64,000 nt of DNA, from NCBI GenBank assembly GCA_958352885.1, contig CATWQI010000004.1, positions 1 through 64,000 of the forward strand, read 5' to 3'. Shown here one piece after another: positions 50,305 through 59,611 of the stretch. The notes beneath the pieces were generated by a model that was not told where the DNA came from, did not search any database, and saw only the letters and a program-made list of their open reading frames with translations. Numbering within the stretch: position 1 is the stretch's first letter; each line of letters starts with the position of its first letter. This DNA is from an uncultured Duncaniella sp. (GTDB taxonomy: Bacteria; Bacteroidota; Bacteroidia; Bacteroidales; Muribaculaceae). The position numbers and the translations under genes are program-made.

Positions 50305-53145
50305 TTATTTGCTTTCCGGGTCGAGGATTATGATACGATAGTTGTCCTGGGCGTTGAGCGCTTTCATGAAATCCATGACATCCTGGGTAGTAATGGAGTT
50401 CATAGACTCGATATTGCCATTGAAGGTATCAGTGCCTGTTGAGATTTCGTGGGACATACCGTTGAGCCAGGGACGGTTTTTCTCCTTGTTCTCGGTAAAT
50501 GCCTTGACCATATATTCCTTGACTGGATTAAGTTCATCGGCGGTGACGTTTGTCTCCATATCCTTGAACTGACCTTTGATGAAATCAAGGACCTCAGCTT
50601 TCATTTCTGGCTTCATCGGGAATGCGCTTGTGATAGAGAACGGTGCAGGACTGGGCATATTAGCCTGTCCGACAGCATGGATTGAGTAAACAGCTCCCAT
50701 ATCCTCACGTACTGTCTTTATGAGACGGTTTGTGAGAATCTGGCCTGCAACGGATGCAAGCTGAATATTCTTCATGTCATAGTTTCCTGAGCCTGTCTCG
50801 ATGATTGCAACCTGAGTTTGAGGTGTGGTCATCGGAGTGGTGAAAGTGTCAGTGGCTGAACCTTTCTTGATGAAGAGGTCGGAATTGTAGTCCTTGATTT
50901 CCTTTACGGCAGTTGCCGGGTTGCCGGGTAGAGATGCGATATATTTCTCTACAAGGGGCTTGAGTGTCTCGGGTGACACATTGCCTACGAAGATGAAAGT
51001 ATAGTCAGCTGCGTTCGCAGTCATGTCATGAGCGAGCTTGATGGTCTGCTCGCGTGATGCGCCGTCAATGGCAGCAGAGCTGATTACGGCTTTAAAGGGC
51101 GAATTGAAGAGTGTTTCATACTGGTATTTCTCAAAGAGATATTCGGGGCTCTTCTCCTGATTGGCGAGGAATCCGCTGTAAGCCTTCTGAAGCGCATCGA
51201 ACTCCTCTTCGCTGAATTCGATATCCTTGAAAGTCATGTACAGGAGCTCCATGAATGTGGGGAGATCCTTGGGGGTGGACTGACCGAATATGTGGCGCGC
51301 ATACGCATCGAACGAGATGTTTACCGAAATCTGTTTGCCGGCAGTGTATTTGTTCAGGTCATTATTGGTGTAAGTTCCGAGGCCTGAATTGTTGATTGAT
51401 ATGGGGAGGAAGAGTATAGTGTTTGCATATTCTGCGGGGTAGTCGGCATATCCGCCCTTGGCTACTGCCTGTAAGAATATTTCATCTTCCTTGAATTTAG
51501 TCGGCTTGATGATGACCTTTGCACCGTTTGAAAGTGTCCATTCAGTGGTTCCCCATTTGGTATTGTCAGCGGTGGCGGTTATGGTTCCTGCTACCGGTTG
51601 GGTCGGAATGAGAGGTTCGCTCTTTACCTCGTCGACGAAAGCTGCGATTTCCTCGGAGTCTACATCTGCAAGCGCCTTGCCAAGACCTTCCTTGGTAGGC
51701 ACAATGATACCTTCATGTTCGGGGGCAAGCACCATCACCACACGGTTGTCAGGGGTGATAGACTCTGCGAATGTCTGGTTGACTGCCTGTAAAGGAATCA
51801 TAGCAGCCAATTGCTGAATCATGGGCCATTCAGTCTCGATGCCGGGAATAGGTTCGCCATCAGTGAAGTTTCCTACATATTCCTGTACATATGTGCCGTT
51901 CTCGCATGTTGAACGGTTGTTGTATGTCTTCTCTATTTTTGAGAGATATTCATTACGGGCACGTTCATACTCTGACTGTGTGAAACCACCACGCTGTGCA
52001 CGGAGTATTTCGCGGTATACAGCTTGCATAGGCTCTACGATATCGCCGCCCTTTGCCGCTACAAAAGCGGTCATGGCGTCCTTTGTCTTGGCAAGGAAAT
52101 ATTGTCCGAAACTTACGCCTGCACCGGCAAAAGGTGAATCCGGTTTGGATGATATTTCGTTCAGACGATTGTTGAGCATGGATGCGATTATCTCTTCGAG
52201 GTAATGCTGGATATAGTATATCTGGGTATTCTTCATTTCCTTAGGCATTGCGTCAGAGATAAAGAATATCTGTCCCACAAGGTTTTTCTGTTCCGGGTCT
52301 GAGCCGATTCCGTAGAGCGTGCCTTTATGGTCAGGTACCATTTCATATTTGCGCTCGGGAGCGTCAGCTGGCATTTCGATGGATGAGAACATCTCCTTAA
52401 TCTTGTTCTCGATACGGTCCACGTCAATGTCGCCTACGACAATTACGGCTTGCTGATCAGGGCGATACCATGTTTCGTAGTAATCACGGAGAGCCTGGTG
52501 GGGGAAATTGTCAACAATTTCCATAGTACCGATAGGGAGGCGATGTGCGTACTTTGAAGTCGGATACATGTCAGGGAGTATGTTCTCAATGATACGCATC
52601 TGTCCCTGCATTGAGCGGCGCCATTCCTCGTGGATGACACCTCGCTCCTTGTCAATCTCTTCAGGTGCGAGTGTGAGGTCGTTAGCCCAGTCATGAAGGA
52701 TGAGGAGGCACGAGTCCTGCACGCTCTCACGGGCAATGGGTACATTACTGATATTGTACACAGTCTCATCGGTTCCTGTATACGCATTGAGGTTTGCTCC
52801 GAATTTCACACCGATTGATTCCAACCAGTCACGGAGCTGTGAGCCCGGGAAATTGGTAGTGCCGTTGAAGCACATGTGCTCAAGGAAGTGTGCGAGACCG
52901 CGCTGATTGTCATTCTCGAGGATTGAGCCGACATTCTGGGCGATGTAGAAGTCGGCCTGTCCCTTGGGATATTCATTGTGGCGGATGTAATAAGTCAATC
53001 CGTTAGGGAGTTTGCCCATGCGTACCGCTGAGTCAACGGGTAGGGGCTGAAGCATAGGGTTCTCACCCTGTGCTTTGGCTGCCATCGGAAGCAACATGAG
53101 GGTTGCAAGCATGATGGAAGTCAAAAGTCTAAAACTTTTTCTCAT
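50305..53145 (-). CDS. Exported M16 family zinc metallopeptidase (pitrilysin/insulinase type)
   Basis: The product is a 946-residue zinc protease with two tandem M16 halves. Signal peptide: LLTSIMLATLMLLPMAAKAQG. The inverted zinc motif is at 86-90 (HFLEH in RGLAHFLEHMCFNGTTNFPG) with the distal metal Glu in KERGVIHEEWRRS. The second half (about 520-940) lacks the zinc motif, as expected for the non-catalytic half that closes the chamber. Family sub-motifs MWYRPDQ-like ETWYRPDQQAVIVVGDI and R/Y-rich GAGVSFGQYF are present. It is likely periplasmic, degrading peptides or small unfolded proteins. It is monocistronic, with no clear -7 box seen upstream. Confidence 0.94.
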   Translation of the reverse strand: MRKSFRLLTSIMLATLMLLPMAAKAQGENPMLQPLPVDSAVRMGKLPNGLTYYIRHNEYPKGQADFYIAQNVGSILENDNQRGLAHFLEHMCFNGTTNFPGSQLRDWLESIGVKFGANLNAYTGTDETVYNISNVPIARESVQDSCLLILHDWANDLTLAPEEIDKERGVIHEEWRRSMQGQMRIIENILPDMYPTSKYAHRLPIGTMEIVDNFPHQALRDYYETWYRPDQQAVIVVGDIDVDRIENKIKEMFSSIEMPADAPERKYEMVPDHKGTLYGIGSDPEQKNLVGQIFFISDAMPKEMKNTQIYYIQHYLEEIIASMLNNRLNEISSKPDSPFAGAGVSFGQYFLAKTKDAMTAFVAAKGGDIVEPMQAVYREILRAQRGGFTQSEYERARNEYLSKIEKTYNNRSTCENGTYVQEYVGNFTDGEPIPGIETEWPMIQQLAAMIPLQAVNQTFAESITPDNRVVMVLAPEHEGIIVPTKEGLGKALADVDSEEIAAFVDEVKSEPLIPTQPVAGTITATADNTKWGTTEWTLSNGAKVIIKPTKFKEDEIFLQAVAKGGYADYPAEYANTILFLPISINNSGLGTYTNNDLNKYTAGKQISVNISFDAYARHIFGQSTPKDLPTFMELLYMTFKDIEFSEEEFDALQKAYSGFLANQEKSPEYLFEKYQYETLFNSPFKAVISSAAIDGASREQTIKLAHDMTANAADYTFIFVGNVSPETLKPLVEKYIASLPGNPATAVKEIKDYNSDLFIKKGSATDTFTTPMTTPQTQVAIIETGSGNYDMKNIQLASVAGQILTNRLIKTVREDMGAVYSIHAVGQANMPSPAPFSITSAFPMKPEMKAEVLDFIKGQFKDMETNVTADELNPVKEYMVKAFTENKEKNRPWLNGMSHEISTGTDTFNGNIESMNSITTQDVMDFMKALNAQDNYRIIILDPESK

Positions 53146-53250
53146 TGGGTTAGAAATTATGTAATGAAATTGTAAAATTCAAACGTGATTCACTTCGTTA
53201 GACGGAAATGTGTTTCAAAAGTGACTGAATGATAGTGAATTTAAATATTT

Positions 53251-53985
53251 TTAACAAATATTTGATTCAAGTATTGTCACTACTTCGTCCCGCATATAAG
53301 GTAGATCTACCAGGTAGTAGCCGCTGTAGGCGGGATGGAATACCCCTAAGCGCATTCCTTTCACCTGAATTCCATATTTTTGTTCGAGGATATAACGATA
53401 CACGCTTACTTGAAGGGCATAATGGTAATATGATGTGTCCTCGATATGGCTGATTGGGTGTAAGGCTGTTTTTCGGAAGCGTGAATGCACTTCCACCTCC
53501 CCGGATTGATTTATAAGCTTCCGTGAGCGTTTCCAGTCATATATGTTGTACGTGCCGTCAGGTGTGCGTTCAAGGAAATCAAGTGTCCCGGCGATACCGT
53601 ACTCTTCGAAGAAAATGCGCCATTCCGTGCGGAACGGGTGCAGATGATTGACGGCTGCGAAGCATCTGAACAGACGGAATGCATCAGTATCGTCACCACA
53701 GTCTTCACCAAGGTAGTATCGTTCTATTTTGTCGTGCATCACAGTGCCGAGGTCGCGGGCGCGTTTTGCCTCGGCTTCCCAGCGTGCCATGAGTTCCTGT
53801 GGCGAGATACCCTCCTGCGGAGCTTTGCGGTGAGCCCAGTATATGGCATCGAACTGAGGGAAGCATTCCTCCACTAACGTTGTGACTGATTTGAGCTTGC
53901 GTGAGCCGTGATAATATGTATGGGATTCGGGGTCGAAACTCAGCCGGCTGTCACGCGGATGGGCATTTATTTCATTGAAGTTCAT
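53251..53985 (-). CDS. PD-(D/E)XK nuclease-superfamily protein
   Basis: The product has 244 residues. Its layout is that of RecB/Cas4-like PD-(D/E)XK nucleases. Helix GTVMHDKIERYYLGED (about 80-95) supplies a conserved His. EWRIFFEEYGIAGTLDFLE (about 120-140) gives the conserved Glu and the catalytic Asp in GTLDF. YNIYDWKRSRK (about 147-157) gives the D-x-K pair, and YYHYALQVSVYRYILEQKYGI (about 186-206) has the QxxxY motif. It should be a single-strand or end-processing nuclease, but its partner is unknown. It begins 12 nt after mazG and shares its transcript. Confidence 0.8.
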   Translation of the reverse strand: MNFNEINAHPRDSRLSFDPESHTYYHGSRKLKSVTTLVEECFPQFDAIYWAHRKAPQEGISPQELMARWEAEAKRARDLGTVMHDKIERYYLGEDCGDDTDAFRLFRCFAAVNHLHPFRTEWRIFFEEYGIAGTLDFLERTPDGTYNIYDWKRSRKLINQSGEVEVHSRFRKTALHPISHIEDTSYYHYALQVSVYRYILEQKYGIQVKGMRLGVFHPAYSGYYLVDLPYMRDEVVTILESNIC

Positions 53986-53997
53986 CGTCAGTGTGTG

Positions 53998-54789
53998 TTA
54001 TTGTTTCCCAAGCTGCGCTTTTGCTTCGTCCCAAAGAGCGTCCATTTCTGCAAGTGTCATATCCCTAAGCTCTTTTCCAAGTTCATGCGCACGTTGCTCA
54101 ACATAGTTGAATCGACGGATAAACTTTGAGTTAGTCTTTTCAAGGGCGTTCTCTGGGTTTATACGGTATATGCGAGCTGCATTTATAAGGCTGAAAAACA
54201 CGTCGCCCATCTCATCCTCCATGTCTTTGCAGTCGCCAGAGCGTGCTGCTTCCTCGAATTCCGAGATTTCCTCTTTGACTTTGTCCCATACCTGCTCGGG
54301 GCTATCCCAGTCAAAGCCTACGTTGGCGGCTTTTTCCTGTATGCGGAAGCCTTTTATAAGGGCAGGCAATGCTGCTGGCACACCGGAAAGCACAGTTTTG
54401 TTTCCTCCCTTTTCCTTGAGTTTGAGTTGTTCCCAGTTCTGTGTCACCTCTTCGGACGAATCAACGCTGGTGGATCCAAACACATGTGGATGGCGGAATA
54501 TGAGTTTCGAGTTGAGTGCGTCACACACATCAGCAATGTCGAAAGCCTCCTTTTCCTCGCCTATTTTTGCATAGAAGAGCACGTGCAGCAGCACATCGCC
54601 AAGTTCCTTGCGTATGTTGGCATCGTCGCTTTTGATTAGGGCGTCACATAACTCGTAGACTTCTTCGATGGTGTTGGGACGGAGTGATTCATTGGTTTGT
54701 TTGGCATCCCATGGGCACTTGACGCGCAGTATATCCAAGGTGTCGATGACGCGACCGAGCGCTTCAATCTTTTCCTGTCGTGTATGCAT
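53998..54789 (-). CDS. mazG: Nucleoside triphosphate pyrophosphohydrolase MazG
   Basis: MazG hydrolyses (d)NTPs to monophosphates and pyrophosphate, cleaning the nucleotide pool. The 263 residues hold two MazG repeats. The N-terminal one has LRVKCPWDAKQTNESLRPNTIEEVYEL, with the metal-binding EExxEL pattern, and RKELGDVLLHVLFYAKIGEE. The C-terminal repeat has VWDKVKEEISEFEEAA and DEMGDVFFSLINAARI. LKLKEKGGNKTVLSGVPAALPAL links the two. It heads an operon with the PD-(D/E)XK nuclease gene. Its -7 box is at 54822-54829, giving a leader of about 30 nt. Confidence 0.97.
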   Translation of the reverse strand: MHTRQEKIEALGRVIDTLDILRVKCPWDAKQTNESLRPNTIEEVYELCDALIKSDDANIRKELGDVLLHVLFYAKIGEEKEAFDIADVCDALNSKLIFRHPHVFGSTSVDSSEEVTQNWEQLKLKEKGGNKTVLSGVPAALPALIKGFRIQEKAANVGFDWDSPEQVWDKVKEEISEFEEAARSGDCKDMEDEMGDVFFSLINAARIYRINPENALEKTNSKFIRRFNYVEQRAHELGKELRDMTLAEMDALWDEAKAQLGKQ

Positions 54790-54821
54790 TGTGATAATGA
54801 TAGTATTTTGTGTTTCGGATG

Positions 54822-54829
54822 CAAAGATA
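54822..54829 (-). promoter_or_regulatory. -7 box of mazG
   Basis: On the minus strand TATCTTTG is a full -7 match. The start near 54818 gives a leader of about 29 nt. The -33 element is not clear. Confidence 0.65.
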
Positions 54830-54869
54830 CGATTTTTCGGAGAACTGCGTAGCTTTTTTGAGCAAAAAG

Positions 54870-54907
54870 TCGCCCCCGGCAGTTCACAATACGACTGTCA
54901 GGGGCGA
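54870..54907 (-). terminator. Terminator of grpE-dnaJ
   Basis: TCGCCCC-C-GGCAGT and ACTGTC-A-GGGGCGA pair with one mismatch around a 10-nt loop (54870-54907). Read on the minus strand it is followed by ACTTTTTGC. It lies about 55 nt past the dnaJ stop. Confidence 0.85.
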
Positions 54908-54962
54908 TGTCAGTTCCGTTAGCGCTTGGTGCCACAGACTGATTGAATGGTTTGAGATTCGC

Positions 54963-56126
54963 TTATTCGAATATATGGCGTAGCTTGCTGAATATACGGT
55001 TCTTTGTTGACTCGTTAGGGGTCATGTTCGGCTTGCCGCGTAGAGATTCGATTGTTGCCTGTTCGTCGGGGGTGACAGTTTCGGGGATGTAAACCATCAC
55101 ATTGATGAGTTCGTCGCCAGTGCCGTAACCTTCCGGAGAGGGGAGGCCTTTCCCTCGCAGGCGCAACACCTTGCCGGGCTGTGTTCCTGCAGGAATCTTG
55201 AGACGTGCACGTCCGGTTATGGTAGGTACTTCCACCGAGCCGCCGAGTGTGGCGGTCGGGATGTCAAGCATCAGGTTATATATCACATCGTTGCCGTCGC
55301 GTATCAGTTCCGGGTGCTTGATTTCCTCTATTACCACCAGGAGGTCTCCGTTGACTCCGCCATGGATAGCCGCATTTCCCTTTCCTTTGAGGGTCAGGGT
55401 CTGACCGTCGCTTACACCTGCGGGTATAGCGAATGATACTGTCTCATCCTGGCGTGTCACACCTTCACCTCCGCAATATGTACACTTCTCGGTGATAGTC
55501 TTTCCTTCACCGTGGCAATGTGGACACTCGACCGCTGATTGTGACAGACCGAAAAGGGTTTGTTGCTGGCGGAGAATTGTACCTGAGCCGTGGCAAGTCG
55601 AGCAAGTGGTGAATGCTGTGCCGTCCTTGGCTCCGGTGCCGTTGCAATGGGTACATTTGACAAGGGTCGGAATCTTAAGAGTCTTGGTGACACCTGTGGC
55701 AATCTCTCCAAGAGTCATCTTTACCTTGATACGTAAGTCAGACCCTCTGCGCTGGCGGCGTCTGGTTCTGCCGCCTGCCGATTCGAATCCACCCATATTG
55801 CCGAATCCGCCACCGAATATGTCGCCGAACTGTGAGAAAATGTCCTCCATTGAGAAGCCGCCTGCACTGAAGCCTCCTGCTCCTCCGGGGAATCCCTGCG
55901 GACCCATGTTGTGTCCGAACTGGTCATATTTCGCTCTCTTCTCCGGATTTGAAAGGACATCGTATGCCTCGGCAGCCTCCTTGAACTTCTCTTCGGCTTC
56001 CTTGTCGCCCGGATTCTTATCGGGATGGTACTGTATAGCCTTCTTTCGGTAGGCGCTCTTTATGGCTTTTTCATCGGCATTTCTGTCGACTCCAAGCACT
56101 TCGTAGTAATCTCTTTTCTCTGCCAT
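54963..56126 (-). CDS. dnaJ: Chaperone DnaJ (Hsp40)
   Basis: DnaJ delivers unfolded clients to DnaK and stimulates its ATPase. The 387 residues show the type I layout: J-domain (about 5-70, DYYEVLGVDRNADEKAIKSAYRKK split by helix II, with the HPD tripeptide in QYHPDKNPGD) and a Gly/Phe-rich linker (about 75-125). The zinc-finger region follows (about 155-225), with four CxxCxGxG-type repeats (CTHCNGTGAK, CSTCHGSGT, CPHCHGEGK, CTYCGGEG), then the client-binding C-terminal beta domains. It starts 14 nt after grpE. dnaK itself is not in this window. Confidence 0.97.
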   Translation of the reverse strand: MAEKRDYYEVLGVDRNADEKAIKSAYRKKAIQYHPDKNPGDKEAEEKFKEAAEAYDVLSNPEKRAKYDQFGHNMGPQGFPGGAGGFSAGGFSMEDIFSQFGDIFGGGFGNMGGFESAGGRTRRRQRRGSDLRIKVKMTLGEIATGVTKTLKIPTLVKCTHCNGTGAKDGTAFTTCSTCHGSGTILRQQQTLFGLSQSAVECPHCHGEGKTITEKCTYCGGEGVTRQDETVSFAIPAGVSDGQTLTLKGKGNAAIHGGVNGDLLVVIEEIKHPELIRDGNDVIYNLMLDIPTATLGGSVEVPTITGRARLKIPAGTQPGKVLRLRGKGLPSPEGYGTGDELINVMVYIPETVTPDEQATIESLRGKPNMTPNESTKNRIFSKLRHIFE

Positions 56127-56140
56127 TGGATTGTGGGATA

Positions 56141-56773
56141 TTATTGACCTACCGCTACTTTGGCGTGGCGGAGCACTTTGTCGTTAATCGTATAGCCTTT
56201 TGTCGGGGTGTCAATCACCACACCCTTTTTGGACTCGTCGTCGACCGGTACCATTGCGATAGCTTCGTGGAGCTCTGCGTCAAATTGCTTTCCGGTGCTT
56301 TCGATTGGTTTCACACCGTTTTGCGCCAGGAATTTAACGAGTTTCTGGTATATGAGTTCCATACCTTCGCGGATGGCAGCCGGGTCATCGACTTTTGCGC
56401 TTGCATCAAGTCCGCGCTCGAAATCGTCCACAATGGGGAGCAGCCCTTTCAGCACGCTTTCCGAAGCGTTCTTGATGATATCTGATTTTTCCTTTACGGT
56501 GCGTTTGCGGAAATTGTCAAATTCAGCCATAAGGAAGAGGTATTCTTTTTTCTCCTTTTCTACCTTTGCTTCGGCATCGGCAAGCTGCTGTTTCAAAGCA
56601 TCGATGTCGGCGAGTTCACGATTGATGATGTCGTTTTCCTCATCCACTACCGAGTTCTGCTCTTCCTCTGCTTCCTGCACATTGTCGAGCACTTCCCCGC
56701 TTTCAGCCTGACGCTTCATTTCGTCATCATGACGGGATGCGTTGTCCTGTGATTTCTTTGAGTTGTTACTCAT
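56141..56773 (-). CDS. grpE: Nucleotide exchange factor GrpE
   Basis: GrpE releases ADP from DnaK. The 210-residue protein has a disordered acidic N-terminus (about 1-50), a long coiled coil (about 55-105, LADAEAKVEKEKKEYLFLMAEFDNFRKRTVKEK) and the C-terminal beta wing (about 140-208). The family signature DAELHEAIAMVPVDDESKKGVVIDT and the end GYTINDKVLRHAKVAVG are clear. It heads the grpE-dnaJ operon. A partial sigma-54-like element lies 71-86 nt before the start (56844-56859). Confidence 0.97.
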   Translation of the reverse strand: MSNNSKKSQDNASRHDDEMKRQAESGEVLDNVQEAEEEQNSVVDEENDIINRELADIDALKQQLADAEAKVEKEKKEYLFLMAEFDNFRKRTVKEKSDIIKNASESVLKGLLPIVDDFERGLDASAKVDDPAAIREGMELIYQKLVKFLAQNGVKPIESTGKQFDAELHEAIAMVPVDDESKKGVVIDTPTKGYTINDKVLRHAKVAVGQ

Positions 56774-56843
56774 AATATATAGTTTCGTTTATTACGTTAT
56801 TGATACTCTTTATACTGTATATGTCCGTTATCCGTGTTAACCT

Positions 56844-56859
56844 ATCAAAAAGGTTGCCA
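56844..56859 (-). promoter_or_regulatory. Weak sigma-54-like element before grpE
   Basis: The minus strand reads TGGCAACCTTTTTGAT. The -24 block differs at one base (TGGCAA for TGGCAC) and the -12 block has TTGA rather than TTGC. The spacing is correct. Losing the -12 C is a serious departure, so this call is tentative and rests on its place before another chaperone operon. Confidence 0.35.
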
Positions 56860-56987
56860 GACTTTGCGCCACACGGCGTGAATTGATGATTTTAGTCCCG
56901 TCGCATGGGAATTTGTCCTATCTCTACAACAAATACGTTCCTATAACGTTCACATCCACAATAAAAAGAATGGCGGCGATATGTATG

Positions 56988-57812
56988 TCAAAATTTCGAT
57001 ACGAAAATTTGGCAGTCGGGGAAGATGTGTGACAATTCGTCTGCCAAAATGTCATCTCTGAATAATCCGTAGACTGACGAGCCTGAGCCTGACATTGATG
57101 CGTATGAAGCACCCAGGCTGACGATGCGCTCTTTTATTTCTGCTATCTCCTGATATGCAGGGAACACCGATGGCTCAAAGTCATTCTTTAGCTTGCCGTT
57201 CCATTCTGATACAGGCAGTCCGATGATATCGGTGATTGGGGTGTCAGGCATGGCAGGCGTTGTGTTGGCATAGGCTTTGGCTGTGGGTACACCTGTGGTC
57301 GGCTTGACAAGCAGGATGTTGTACCCGTTCAAATCAATGTCCGCAGGTGCCATATCAGTGCCTGTGCCAGTGCAGAGCATTGGACGGTTGTAGATGAAGA
57401 ATGGGCAGTCGGCGCCGAGTGTGGCAGCCCTCCCGGCAAGTTCCTTGTCAGTAAAGCCCAGCGCGAACATTTCGTTGAGACCACGCAGCGTGAAAGCCGC
57501 ATCAGCCGAACCTCCGCCGAGACCGGCGCCGAAAGGTATCACCTTTCTGAGATATATATCCACCTTGGGTAATCCTACCTCACTGTCAAGCAGACGGTAA
57601 GCCTTCATCACAAGATTCTGCTCGGCAGGACAGTCAACCACGTTTTCCCCGGTAACGGTTAGGGTGGTATGCTCCCCTTTGGCAGGTACTATTTCCAGAA
57701 TGTCACACCATTTAACAGGTATCATCACAGTCTCGATGTCATGATAGCCGTCAATGCGTTTGCGCAGTATGTCGAGTCCGAGGTTTATCTTGGCGTTGGG
57801 GAAGAGTATCAT
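56988..57812 (-). CDS. ispE: 4-diphosphocytidyl-2-C-methyl-D-erythritol kinase
   Basis: IspE phosphorylates CDP-methylerythritol in the MEP isoprenoid pathway. With the start at 57812 the protein has 274 residues and begins MILFPNAKINLGLDILRKR, the GHMP-kinase N-terminus. The frame continues to 57899 but would include the promoter. Motifs: PNAKINLGL (conserved Lys), the glycine-rich ATP loop IPFGAGLGGGSADAAFTL, DCPFFI with the catalytic Asp (GADCPFF), and the C-terminal GASYASMSGSGSSVYGLF. dxs of the same pathway is in the window. It is divergent from dnaB and has a full consensus promoter. Confidence 0.96.
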   Translation of the reverse strand: MILFPNAKINLGLDILRKRIDGYHDIETVMIPVKWCDILEIVPAKGEHTTLTVTGENVVDCPAEQNLVMKAYRLLDSEVGLPKVDIYLRKVIPFGAGLGGGSADAAFTLRGLNEMFALGFTDKELAGRAATLGADCPFFIYNRPMLCTGTGTDMAPADIDLNGYNILLVKPTTGVPTAKAYANTTPAMPDTPITDIIGLPVSEWNGKLKNDFEPSVFPAYQEIAEIKERIVSLGASYASMSGSGSSVYGLFRDDILADELSHIFPDCQIFVSKF

Positions 57813-57887
57813 TGCGGTTATTTTATATTTGATTACATGTTGCCTGCTAAATTGATTCTTAAGAGTCAATCGGAAGCAATTATCGGG

Positions 57888-57918
57888 CAAAGATAGCATA
57901 TTTTCACGCCTGTGTCAA
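57888..57918 (-). promoter_or_regulatory. Promoter of ispE
   Basis: On the minus strand TTG (57916-57918), 20 bp and TATCTTTG (57888-57895) form a full consensus. Transcription would start near 57884, 72 nt before the ATG at 57812, which also rules out the upstream start at 57899. Confidence 0.88.
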
Positions 57919-57972
57919 TAGTTTTTATAATAACTTTCAATAAACATTAAGATAACTTTAGATGATGTTTAT

Positions 57973-58003
57973 TTCATAATGAATGCCAAAATCACTAATT
58001 TTG
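57973..58003 (+). promoter_or_regulatory. Promoter of dnaB
   Basis: TTC (57973-57975), 20 bp and TAATTTTG (57996-58003). The -7 box is a full match and the -33 element is one base off TTG. Start near 58007, about 42 nt before the ATG at 58049. Confidence 0.75.
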
Positions 58004-58048
58004 TGTCCGCTAAAATCAATACGCAATCATTATAAATAAGCAGATAAT

Positions 58049-59611
58049 ATGCCACAGGATAACACCAATAATCGGCGGGGAGGCAGACCCGAACACATTT
58101 CTAAATTTGACCATGGCGGACGCATACCGCCCAGGGACAATGACCTCGAGGAGGCAGTACTTGGAGCGTTGATGCTTGAGAAGGATGCCTACACGGTTGT
58201 GTGTGATATCCTGAAGCCTGAATCATTCTACGACCCTTCGAATCAGAAGATATATGCCGCTATCCAGAGCCTCGGTGCGGCGCAGCAGTCCATTGACATG
58301 CTTACCGTCACTGAAAAGCTCCGTCTCATGGGCGAGCTTGAGGCGGCAGGCGGTCCTATGCGTGTATCGGAACTGACCTCAAGAGTGGCATCCGGTGCCC
58401 ATGTTGAGTTTCATGCCCGCATTGTGGCGCAGAAGTACCTTGCACGCGAACTTATTAAATTTGCATCGCAGATTGAGGCGCAGGCATTTGATGAGAGCTA
58501 TGATGTGGACGACCTTCTTCAGGAGGCAGAGGGAAAACTCTTCGAAATATCACAGCGCAACGTCAAGAAGGATGTGACGCAGATAGACCCGGTAATTAAC
58601 TCTGCAATAGAGCAGATACAGACGGCAGCCAACCGTGCGTCAGGCCTCTCGGGTCTTGAATCCGGTTACCATGAACTTGATAAGCTTACCTCAGGCTGGC
58701 AGCGGAGTGACCTTATCATCATTGCTGCCCGTCCTGCCATGGGTAAGACGGCGTTTGTGCTTTCGATGGCAAAGAACATGGCTGTGAACTACAACATTCC
58801 GGTGGCGATTTTCTCCCTTGAAATGTCCAATCTACAGCTTGTGAACCGTCTGATACAGAACACTTGCGAAATAGAGGGTGAGAAAATCAAGAGCGGTCAG
58901 CTTACGCAGATGGAATGGGATCAGCTTATGTCGAGGGTAAAGAATCTTTACAGCGCTCCGTTGTATATTGATGATACAGCGTCACTTTCGATATTCGAGT
59001 TACGAACCAAGGCGCGCCGTCTGGTGCGTGAGCACAATGTGTCATTTATAATAATAGACTACCTCCAGCTTATGAACGCTTCTGGTATGAAATTTGGCTC
59101 TCGTGAGCAGGAGGTGTCCATGATATCACGCTCGCTCAAGCAGCTTGCCAAAGAGCTGAACATCCCCATTGTGGCGCTTTCCCAGCTTAACCGAAGTGTG
59201 GAGTCGCGAGGTGCCGACAGCAAGGATGGCAAACGACCTCAGCTGAGTGACCTCCGAGAGAGTGGTGCGATAGAGCAGGATGCCGATATAGTATGCTTTA
59301 TTCACCGTCCTGAGTACTATCTTCGTTCCGGCACAGATGCTGCCGGCAACGATATACGTGGACTGGCGGAGTTTATAGTTGCTAAGCACCGTAGCGGTCG
59401 AGTGGACGATGTGAAGATGAGATTTAAATCCCGCTATGCCCGTTTTGAAAACTGGGACGGGGAGGTAGAGATGACAAGCGGTTCCAAGATGTCACGTCTT
59501 AATAGCGGGGCTGATGGTGCGGATGGCAGTGATTTCAATCCGTCGTCGCCTTTCCAGGGTGGCTCTGCTGATATTCTCGGTTCAACATCTGATGATACAC
59601 CTCCGTTCTGA
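58049..59611 (+). CDS. dnaB: Replicative DNA helicase DnaB
   Basis: DnaB is the hexameric 5'-3' helicase that unwinds the fork ahead of the polymerase. The 520 residues include the N-terminal collar domain (about 30-130, RDNDLEEAVLGALMLEKDAY). The RecA-like motor begins near 190: Walker A in IIAARPAMGKTAFVLSMAKN, and Walker B in FIIIDYLQLMNASG. Sensor and arginine-finger motifs are in VVALSQLNRSVESR and SDLRESGAIEQDADIVCFIHR. The C-terminal tail is Ser/Gly/Asp-rich. No intein or phage-like features are seen, so it is the chromosomal copy. Divergent from ispE. Confidence 0.97.
   Translation: MPQDNTNNRRGGRPEHISKFDHGGRIPPRDNDLEEAVLGALMLEKDAYTVVCDILKPESFYDPSNQKIYAAIQSLGAAQQSIDMLTVTEKLRLMGELEAAGGPMRVSELTSRVASGAHVEFHARIVAQKYLARELIKFASQIEAQAFDESYDVDDLLQEAEGKLFEISQRNVKKDVTQIDPVINSAIEQIQTAANRASGLSGLESGYHELDKLTSGWQRSDLIIIAARPAMGKTAFVLSMAKNMAVNYNIPVAIFSLEMSNLQLVNRLIQNTCEIEGEKIKSGQLTQMEWDQLMSRVKNLYSAPLYIDDTASLSIFELRTKARRLVREHNVSFIIIDYLQLMNASGMKFGSREQEVSMISRSLKQLAKELNIPIVALSQLNRSVESRGADSKDGKRPQLSDLRESGAIEQDADIVCFIHRPEYYLRSGTDAAGNDIRGLAEFIVAKHRSGRVDDVKMRFKSRYARFENWDGEVEMTSGSKMSRLNSGADGADGSDFNPSSPFQGGSADILGSTSDDTPPF

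Noticed and set aside
57813..57899. 29-residue N-terminal extension of IspE
   Set aside because: The -7 box lies at 57888-57895, within that stretch.
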